From NCBI GenBank assembly GCA_026417815.1, contig JAOACN010000215.1, positions 1-11,681 on the forward strand: a stretch of DNA of 11,681 nt. The letters are read 5' to 3'. Both the position numbers and the translations under genes were made by a program. This DNA comes from Chloroflexaceae bacterium (GTDB lineage Bacteria; Chloroflexota; Chloroflexia; Chloroflexales; Chloroflexaceae). Positions 6,176 through 11,681 of this stretch are shown in pieces (positions within the stretch are counted from its first letter, which is position 1; each line of letters starts with the position of its first letter). Under the pieces are notes generated by a model. It had not been told where the DNA came from. It made no database searches and saw only the letters and a list, made by a program, of their open reading frames with translations.

Positions 6176-7753
6176 TCAGTGGCTCCGGATGCGGCGCCAG
6201 AGGATCAGCGTGACAATCGTGATGATCAGACCAAGGACTGGAACAAGTGCCAGCCCGTGGATGAGCAGCGGGTTACCGCTATCCACAACCGAAGGTGGTG
6301 GTGTCGCGCGAATCTCATCAGGCAGCGCGGGTGCAGGCAGGGACGCCTGTCTTGCGGGCAAGGTGGATTGGCCATCCTGCGAAGCAGGAAGGGGTGCATT
6401 GGGGGCGCCTGGCGCGGAGGGAGGCTCGCTGAACGGCGTTGGTGGCAGCGCGGGTGCATCAACCGTCTTGCTGCTGTGCCACACGCGTCGCTCACCCCAA
6501 CCGCTCGCGTCGGTGTAACTGAACCAGACGGCGTGGAGTTGATTCCCTCCAGCCACCGTCAGACGGGGCCACATGGGCCAGTTCATCGTGGCTGCAACAA
6601 TATCTGGCGCCGACCAGCTTTCGCCGTTCCAGGTGAGATGAAGCAGCATCGGAATCGCCGCAATGGTCCCTTCAGGAAAACCGGAGACCAGGAGATGAAC
6701 GCGGCCAGCGCTGTCGGTTGCCATTATGTAATTGTCGAGACTAATGTTGCTTCCGGCATCGCGAGTCCGTATCCCAGGGATGCGTTGGGGCGTGCTCCAG
6801 GTGTCTCCTCCGTCGCGTGAAAGCTGATAGTAAATCTCGGCGCCGAAAGCGCTGCGGTAGACCACGATAGGATTTTCACCGACCAGTCCTAGAGTTGTCT
6901 GCACGACCGGGCTATCAGCAATGCTGAACAACACCGGCTCACGCCAGGTCTCACCGCCATCGTCGGAACGCCGGTAGACGCCAACTTTGGGCCGGCCAAG
7001 ACCTGCAAGCCAGTCACTACCATTATCCCAGACTACATGCAGCCGGTCGCGTCCGTCCACCTTCACCTGGATGCGCTCATCGCCACCGGGCAGTTGGGCT
7101 AGGTTGGCGCGCACCGTCCAGGTCTGGCCGCCATCGATCGAGCGGCGGTAGAAGACCTCGCTCAACAAGCGGTTGCCTTCCTCGGTCCCGAAGAGGTTCT
7201 CGTTATAGAAGGCGTGCAAAACGCCTTTACTATCAGTGGCGATAGCATTGTAGTAACTCCCGCCCAGGCGCCTCGGCTCAGTCCACGCTCCAGCGGACCA
7301 GGCCTCCCCCGCCGGGGCGCGAACCGCGCTCACGTCGGTGCAGCTACGGAAGAGCACGTGCAGATGACCGTCAGGGGCGACGGCAATGCTGTTTCGTACG
7401 GTATAACCGCCCACACAGGTGAAGGCGATATCGTTCATTGGTGACCATCGCCCGTCGCGCAACACGCGGTAGCGGAGCAGGTCGCGCGAGGAAGCGTCGG
7501 GGTCGTTCGGGTCGGGGTTGGCGCCGAGTACGCCGCTGCCCCAGATTGCGTGGACCGCACCCTGCGAGTCCGCGGCAACGTCGGGAAACCAGCCAAACTG
7601 GTCGTCAGAGAGATCAAAGGGCGCGCTCCAGCCGCCGGAGGCGAGCGCCGGCTGTCCGATCCCCTGCCCCCCCAGCACAAGGATGCCAACCAGGATCACC
7701 GGGAGGAGCGACCGCAGTAAGCGTAGGGATTTGCGGAGCGCTGCGTTACGCAT
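6176..7753 (-). CDS. Surface-anchored BNR/Asp-box beta-propeller protein (copy 1)
   Basis: The product is 525 aa. It has a basic N-terminus followed by a hydrophobic signal sequence (about 15-39, ending ALA-SG). Asp-boxes lie at 205-212 (SIDGGQTW), 263-270 (SDDGGETW) and 312-319 (SRDGGDTW), with recurring 'LHVxW'-type strands. A Pro/Ala/Ser-rich linker (434-490) is followed by a membrane helix (498-519) and a basic end (WRRIRSH). The architecture and box spacing are nearly those of the downstream gene, so the two arose by tandem duplication. The linker differs: this copy is Pro/Ala-rich rather than a clean PT repeat. The gene starts 36 bp after the Wzz-like gene, without a clear Shine-Dalgarno sequence, so translational coupling or leaderless-type initiation may matter. 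No enzymatic residues were recognised. Confidence 0.88.
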   Translation of the reverse strand: MRNAALRKSLRLLRSLLPVILVGILVLGGQGIGQPALASGGWSAPFDLSDDQFGWFPDVAADSQGAVHAIWGSGVLGANPDPNDPDASSRDLLRYRVLRDGRWSPMNDIAFTCVGGYTVRNSIAVAPDGHLHVLFRSCTDVSAVRAPAGEAWSAGAWTEPRRLGGSYYNAIATDSKGVLHAFYNENLFGTEEGNRLLSEVFYRRSIDGGQTWTVRANLAQLPGGDERIQVKVDGRDRLHVVWDNGSDWLAGLGRPKVGVYRRSDDGGETWREPVLFSIADSPVVQTTLGLVGENPIVVYRSAFGAEIYYQLSRDGGDTWSTPQRIPGIRTRDAGSNISLDNYIMATDSAGRVHLLVSGFPEGTIAAIPMLLHLTWNGESWSAPDIVAATMNWPMWPRLTVAGGNQLHAVWFSYTDASGWGERRVWHSSKTVDAPALPPTPFSEPPSAPGAPNAPLPASQDGQSTLPARQASLPAPALPDEIRATPPPSVVDSGNPLLIHGLALVPVLGLIITIVTLILWRRIRSH

Positions 7754-7789
7754 GGCGAGTGTTATGCGGCGCCGGGTTAGGCGGGCCGT

Positions 7790-9832
7790 TCATACGTCTG
7801 ATGGTGTACCCTGCTTGCCGTCTGTGTTTGTGGCCCGATGGTTTCTGTCGGCTGGGTGTGCCGTGTAGCGACTGTTGGCAATACGCGCGCGGCGCTGGCG
7901 AGAGGGAGGCGTGGCGCTTCGGTAGGCGCCATTGCCGGTGACACGGATGAGGGGCGGATCATCGGGCGGCGGGGTGATGATGACCTCTGGCCGTGGCTCC
8001 CGGGTGGTCTGGAAATCTGGCGGTGCGGACGAGGCGCAACGCTCAAGCTCCAGTAGATCCTCCAGCGTGATGTTTTCCGATACAGGCTCGGGGTTGAGGG
8101 CGCCATTGCCGTTAGTGTGTTCAGTCTCAAGCGGTGTTTCGGTTGCGGTCAGCAGCCGCGGGGTCGGAACGGGCGCCTGATCAGAGGGCGAAGCCGATGA
8201 GGCTGCCTGATCACCGACCACAATCGTAATGCCGTTGCGGGTAACGGAGACTCGGAAGCCACCAGCCTTCGCACTTGCGGAAGAGGGACCCTGGAGGGTG
8301 CGGGAGGCCGGAGTGGCAATTACGGCGCCGAGAAAACGCGTTTCGGGCTCGCTGGTCAATTGCTTGCGCGCCTCGATCACCGTCGAGCGGCTATCGGAAC
8401 GGCCGTTCACCACGAGCATGACCCCGTCCACCAGGGGCGCCAGCAACCCCGCGTCTGGGCCTTCAAGCGCCGCCGGACCGTCGAAGATCACCACATCGGT
8501 TGCCTTACGCAGGTGTTCGAGCATTTCCGGCCAGAAAACCAGCGGAACCAGTTCAGAGAAGCGCGAGTAGCCGGCCTCACGGCCCGAAAGCACCAGCAGA
8601 TTAGGCGTACCGGTCGGGCGGATGTAGGCCCACAGGCTGCCAGGCACGCCAAACGGTTTACCGTTCGCGTCGGTTCCGTTGCGTCCGTGGGCGCGCTGAG
8701 CCAACATTTGCGGTATATGGACCGTATCACCCTCGGCATCGACCAGCAGCACGCGGTGGCCCGTGCGGATGTACATCCTGGCGATCTCGATGGCGACGGA
8801 GCTACGGGCCGAACTCTTCTGCGGACTGCTAATCAGGAGCGTCCGCGGCAGTTTGCTGCGGGCCGCGTGAACCATGTTGGAATACAGCCGGTTCAGGCTC
8901 TCCTGGCGTTTACTCTCGGCCCGCCAGTTCTCCGTCCCGTAAGGTGGTAGTTCGGAAAGCTCGCCGAGGCTTCTGATGCCGGTGCGGCTCTGCAGTTCGC
9001 TGCTGGTGCGCCAGCGTTCATCGAGCCGGTCAAGGACCAGCGCGGCCACGATCGCCATCAGCAAGCCGCCGAGGCCGGCGGTTGCCAGTGTCAGGCTGCG
9101 CTTCTGAGGCAACGGTCCTGCCGCAGGGCGGGCCGCCTCGAAGAGCGAGAGGCTGTTAGCCGAGGTCTGGTTACTGAGGTTGATCAGGTTGGTGTACTCA
9201 TCGAGGTAACGCTGGCGCGTCAACTGGAGCGCCTGGAGTTGTTGCTGCACGTCTGAGATATCGATGGCCGAGGAGAGGTTCTTGAGACGTTCCTCAAGCT
9301 CGGCAATCTTGGCGTCGACCGCCTGCATATTCGCCTGGGCTTCTTCGAGCCGGCGGCTGATCTCGGCCTGCTGGGCCGCAATCTTCTCAGGTGCGTTAGG
9401 GGTATAAGCGATCAACTCCTCAGCAATCGCGTTGGCGATGGCAGCGGCGCGCTCAGGATTGGTATCGGTGATCTTAATTTCGAGCAGGTTGGCGCCACGA
9501 TCGACGCGGGTGGCCAGCATACGGTCGCGGATGACCTGCCATGGAAAGGTGAGTTGCAGGCGCTCAACCACAGGAGCGAGGATGACCTCGCGCTTGGTCA
9601 GGGCGGCGTAATAATCGGCCAGCACATTGCTCAGCGCCACCTGGGCCTGAGTGGGCGCGGAGACCTCGAAGTTATTGCCCACCATCAGCGTGGCCTGCGA
9701 AAGGTAGATATCGGGCTGCTGGCGCACCATGTACCAGGCCGTGCCGACAGCCAGTGCCACCGCCAGGGCAAGCACGAACCACCAGCGCAAGAAGAGGCGT
9801 ACATACGTTAGAACATCATGCCAGGTAAGCAT
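7790..9832 (-). CDS. Wzz-type polysaccharide co-polymerase fused to a degenerate BY-kinase-like domain
   Basis: The product is 680 aa, and AGGA (9841-9844) lies 8 nt before its ATG. Transmembrane helix 1 (15-36) and helix 2 (247-266) bracket an extracytoplasmic Wzz domain with a coiled coil (about 150-215). The Pro-rich ARPAAGPLPQ precedes helix 2, as is usual for chain-length regulators. Residues 325-505 form a P-loop domain like those of bacterial tyrosine kinases (CpsD/Wzc-C): Walker A' VLLVDAEGD (361-369) and Walker B VVIFDGPA (447-454). The Walker A is SSPQKSSARSS (335-345), lacking the G-x-G-K-S/T pattern, with Arg343 where the lysine should be. The tail (510-680) is long, probably disordered and lacks a tyrosine cluster. 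It is probably a co-polymerase controlling export or length of a surface glycan, with a pseudokinase module. It lies 18 bp downstream of the heptose phosphatase gene. Confidence 0.88.
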   Translation of the reverse strand: MLTWHDVLTYVRLFLRWWFVLALAVALAVGTAWYMVRQQPDIYLSQATLMVGNNFEVSAPTQAQVALSNVLADYYAALTKREVILAPVVERLQLTFPWQVIRDRMLATRVDRGANLLEIKITDTNPERAAAIANAIAEELIAYTPNAPEKIAAQQAEISRRLEEAQANMQAVDAKIAELEERLKNLSSAIDISDVQQQLQALQLTRQRYLDEYTNLINLSNQTSANSLSLFEAARPAAGPLPQKRSLTLATAGLGGLLMAIVAALVLDRLDERWRTSSELQSRTGIRSLGELSELPPYGTENWRAESKRQESLNRLYSNMVHAARSKLPRTLLISSPQKSSARSSVAIEIARMYIRTGHRVLLVDAEGDTVHIPQMLAQRAHGRNGTDANGKPFGVPGSLWAYIRPTGTPNLLVLSGREAGYSRFSELVPLVFWPEMLEHLRKATDVVIFDGPAALEGPDAGLLAPLVDGVMLVVNGRSDSRSTVIEARKQLTSEPETRFLGAVIATPASRTLQGPSSASAKAGGFRVSVTRNGITIVVGDQAASSASPSDQAPVPTPRLLTATETPLETEHTNGNGALNPEPVSENITLEDLLELERCASSAPPDFQTTREPRPEVIITPPPDDPPLIRVTGNGAYRSATPPSRQRRARIANSRYTAHPADRNHRATNTDGKQGTPSDV

Positions 9833-9850
9833 GGGCCAGTTCCTGTCAGG

Positions 9851-10486
9851 TTATTCGCTAAGGATAGGCGCCGGGTGGTACGGCGTGAAGTGACCAGATG
9901 CGTGCCGTTCAGCCGGCAAAAGCGAGGGTCGCGAGCAAAGCCAGCGGGCCGCATCGAGCAGGTTCGCCGCGATGTGCATCGGTGGGTGGCTGTGCAGCTC
10001 GGGATGGTCGAGTTGCGCGCGACCGCTCAGGACGAGTATCGTCCGGCAGCCTGCGGCCTGACCGGCGGCGATGTCGGATGGCGCATCGCCAATCATATAG
10101 GCTGCGGAAAGATCCACCTGGTGCTCCCTGGCCAGATCGAGCAGCATGCCCGGCCGGGGCTTTCGGCAGCCGCAGGCCTCCTCAGGGCGATGCGGGCAGA
10201 AACGCAGCCCGGTGATAGAGGCGCCGTGAGATGCCGCGATACTGATCATACGCTGGTGGATCTCCGTCAGGGTAGAACCTGTCATCAGGCCACGATTGAC
10301 GGCGGCCTGGTTGGTGACAATAAAGATACGAAAGCCGTGTTCGGTCAGCAAGCGCAGCCCTTCGAGCGCCCCCGGCAACCACCGGAACTCATCCCAGGTC
10401 TTCACGTGGTCAACACGGTTCTCATTGATAACGCCGTCTCGATCCAGAAAGACATTTCGCCATCGCGTCGAGGGTTGCTGGTTCAT
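9851..10486 (-). CDS. gmhB: D-glycero-D-manno-heptose-1,7-bisphosphate 7-phosphatase (GmhB-like, HAD superfamily)
   Basis: The product is 211 aa and probably cytoplasmic. HAD motif I is FLDRDGVIN (D15 nucleophile, D17 acid/base). Motif II is IVTNQ (56-60) with the following RG. The zinc-binding loop C97-P-H99 ... C105-G-C107 and K109 are those of the HAD-IIIA GmhB/HisB-N group. Motif IV is GDAPSD (133-138). The family removes the 7-phosphate of heptose bisphosphate on the way to ADP- or GDP-activated heptose; the anomer cannot be told from sequence here. It could instead be a histidinol phosphatase, but no his genes are near and the Wzz partner favours glycan synthesis. A C-terminal extension of about 25 residues exceeds the family norm. 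No good Shine-Dalgarno sequence precedes the ATG. The 201-bp gap upstream (10487-10687) has one AT-rich patch (10614-10630) but no promoter I can place. Confidence 0.9.
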   Translation of the reverse strand: MNQQPSTRWRNVFLDRDGVINENRVDHVKTWDEFRWLPGALEGLRLLTEHGFRIFIVTNQAAVNRGLMTGSTLTEIHQRMISIAASHGASITGLRFCPHRPEEACGCRKPRPGMLLDLAREHQVDLSAAYMIGDAPSDIAAGQAAGCRTILVLSGRAQLDHPELHSHPPMHIAANLLDAARWLCSRPSLLPAERHASGHFTPYHPAPILSE

Positions 10487-10687
10487 AGCTTGTCGATGAT
10501 GCAGGCGCCGTTGTCGAGACCCGGGGCAGACCTGGCCACAGAGTCACCAGATGCGCTCGATGCGAAGAGACCGTGCTGCTGTAGCGCGCATAACGTAGGG
10601 TAGCGGGAGTTCCTAAAATTTCTCTAAACATGAAGCGTGCGCGTTTTACAGAACTGTTACAGCCTGTCGTCGAACGGGCCGGCACGG

Positions 10688-11629
10688 TTACGGCGCCGTG
10701 CTGACCTGGGCGAAAAACTCGACCCTGGTGGCGAGCTGGCTGGTGCTGACCGGAATGCTGATGGGAACCCGTCCTCGGGCTGGCGCGAAGGGCACCTCGT
10801 TGGTGCCGCCACCGATGATCCCGACATCATCATAAGCGATGCCGATGACCTTGAGGTTGGCAAGATCGCGACTCAGCGGGTTGGAGAGAATGCCGGTGAT
10901 ATTCGGCGGATCGCCCTGGATAAAGGCAGCGTTGGACACGGGCAGTTCTTGCAGCGGTGGCGCCTGCACGAACTGCCCGGGCCGAATCAGGACTTCGATA
11001 CGCGTGATGGTCAGGTTCAAGGGCAAGTTGACTTGCTTGGCTGCACCCATCCGCTGCCCAGGGCCGATCTGGGCTATCGTGTCCGTGTCGGTCAGCAGCA
11101 CAATGCCCTCGGCGTTGTAGGCGGCCACCTGGTAGCGCACGCTCTGAGCAAGGAGGTTAGGATTGGGATTGCTGACCACGAAAGCATAGCTGGCGCTGCC
11201 GCCGCGCTGCCCGAAGCCCTGGGCGACAACCGTTAGCGGATTAGGGGCAGGGGTTGGTTCGCGGGTCGGTGGCTGAAAGGGCGTAGGAGTGGGGGGGGGC
11301 AATGTCGGCTGCGGCGATGGAACAGGCGTGTCGGTGGTTGTAAGGGCTGCGGTAGGTGTATTCGCAAGGGTCGGTGTGGCCAGCGGAGTGGCGCTGGGTG
11401 ATGGCGATGGGGTTGCGGTCACTGTGGCCGCCATAGTTGGCACGGTCGTCTGTAGCGGGGTTTCGGCGACGAGGGTCCGGGAGGTGTTCTGGGTGGGCGC
11501 CGGACTAATAGCCACGACCGTTTGCGCCTCCGATGTCCACAGTCGCGAGGCCGAGCGGAGCAGCAGCCCGAGGGCAATCAAAAAGATGACAACGGCCAGA
11601 AACGCTTTCCAGGAGATATGAATCCGCAT
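10688..11629 (-). CDS. Exported P/T-rich protein with two FxLYD-like domains
   Basis: The product is 313 aa from the ATG at 11629, which has GAGG close upstream. An in-frame TTG at 11638 would add three residues but has no ribosome binding site. A short basic end and one hydrophobic helix (8-25) form a signal anchor. Residues 42-131 are low-complexity Thr/Pro/Ser (TPTPF, TPSPSPSATP), a stalk likely to be glycosylated or wall-spanning. Two beta-rich modules follow, about 133-217 and 225-311. Each has the SNP...Y/G...V..Y...G pattern of FxLYD-type immunoglobulin-like domains (YAFVVSNPNPNLLAQSV; ITGILSNPLSRDLANLKV). No enzymatic motif is seen, and the function is unknown beyond a cell-surface or envelope role. 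A nine-base C tract (11291-11299) encodes three prolines. The gene is set apart from the heptose gene by 201 bp and may be its own transcript. Confidence 0.85.
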   Translation of the reverse strand: MRIHISWKAFLAVVIFLIALGLLLRSASRLWTSEAQTVVAISPAPTQNTSRTLVAETPLQTTVPTMAATVTATPSPSPSATPLATPTLANTPTAALTTTDTPVPSPQPTLPPPTPTPFQPPTREPTPAPNPLTVVAQGFGQRGGSASYAFVVSNPNPNLLAQSVRYQVAAYNAEGIVLLTDTDTIAQIGPGQRMGAAKQVNLPLNLTITRIEVLIRPGQFVQAPPLQELPVSNAAFIQGDPPNITGILSNPLSRDLANLKVIGIAYDDVGIIGGGTNEVPFAPARGRVPISIPVSTSQLATRVEFFAQVSTAP

Positions 11630-11667
11630 GATCCTCAAGCCCGGTTGAAGGTGGTCGCCACAGGCAG

Positions 11668-11673
11668 ATTATA
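11668..11673 (-). promoter_or_regulatory. Candidate -10 box for the FxLYD-like gene
   Basis: The minus strand reads TATAAT, a perfect sigma-70 -10 hexamer, about 38 nt before the ATG at 11629. That would give a leader of about 30 nt. The -35 position falls beyond the right edge, so the promoter cannot be confirmed. GCTTGAGG occurs just upstream of this box and again just before the ATG (CCTCAAGC at 11674-11681 and 11633-11640). Confidence 0.45.
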
Positions 11674-11681
11674 CCTCAAGC

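Noticed and set aside
4586..7753. Calling the BNR proteins sialidases
   Set aside because: Asp-boxes alone do not show sialidase activity. I could not find the FRIP motif, arginine triad or catalytic Tyr/Glu arrangement.
10487..10687. A promoter or intrinsic terminator in the gap before the heptose phosphatase gene
   Set aside because: Only a short AT-rich patch and a weak 5-bp stem were seen. No -35/-10 pair with acceptable spacing and no stem followed by a T-run could be placed.

Overview
The window is GC-rich bacterial DNA in which every supportable gene lies on the minus strand. The gene content suggests a Chloroflexota bacterium of the Chloroflexus/Roseiflexus kind: P/T-rich linkers of the 'PTPTPIPTP' type on exported proteins, BNR-repeat proteins held by a C-terminal membrane helix, a Wzz protein fused to a P-loop domain, a membrane-embedded spermidine-synthase-like protein, and palindromic intergenic repeats. 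The taxonomy is inferred from style, since no rRNA or marker gene is present.

In transcription order (right to left) the genes are: an exported P/T-rich protein with two FxLYD-like domains (11629-10688); a GmhB-type heptose bisphosphate phosphatase (10486-9851); a Wzz/BY-kinase-like polysaccharide co-polymerase with a degraded P-loop (9832-7790); two paralogous, surface-anchored BNR beta-propeller proteins (7753-6176 and 6148-4586); a Tat-exported protein joining a GATase-like domain to a deacetylase-like barrel (4469-2424); and a large integral membrane protein with a spermidine-synthase/methyltransferase-like domain (2045 to beyond the left edge).

The genes from 10486 down to 4586 are separated by only 18 to 36 bp and very probably form one operon. 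The Tat gene follows after 116 bp and may belong to it. The gaps at 10487-10687 and 2046-2423 mark likely transcript boundaries. The larger gap holds a REP-like palindromic repeat with perfect 22-bp arms and, beside it, a 133-bp MITE-like element. That element has 17-bp imperfect terminal inverted repeats, an apparent TA duplication and three internal hairpins.

The combination of a sugar-heptose enzyme, a chain-length/co-polymerase protein and several exported wall- or glycan-facing proteins points to a cell-surface polysaccharide or glycoprotein assembly locus. The BNR pair and the Tat protein would be its outward-facing parts. That linkage is inference from gene order. No tRNA, rRNA, CRISPR array or intact transposase gene was seen.
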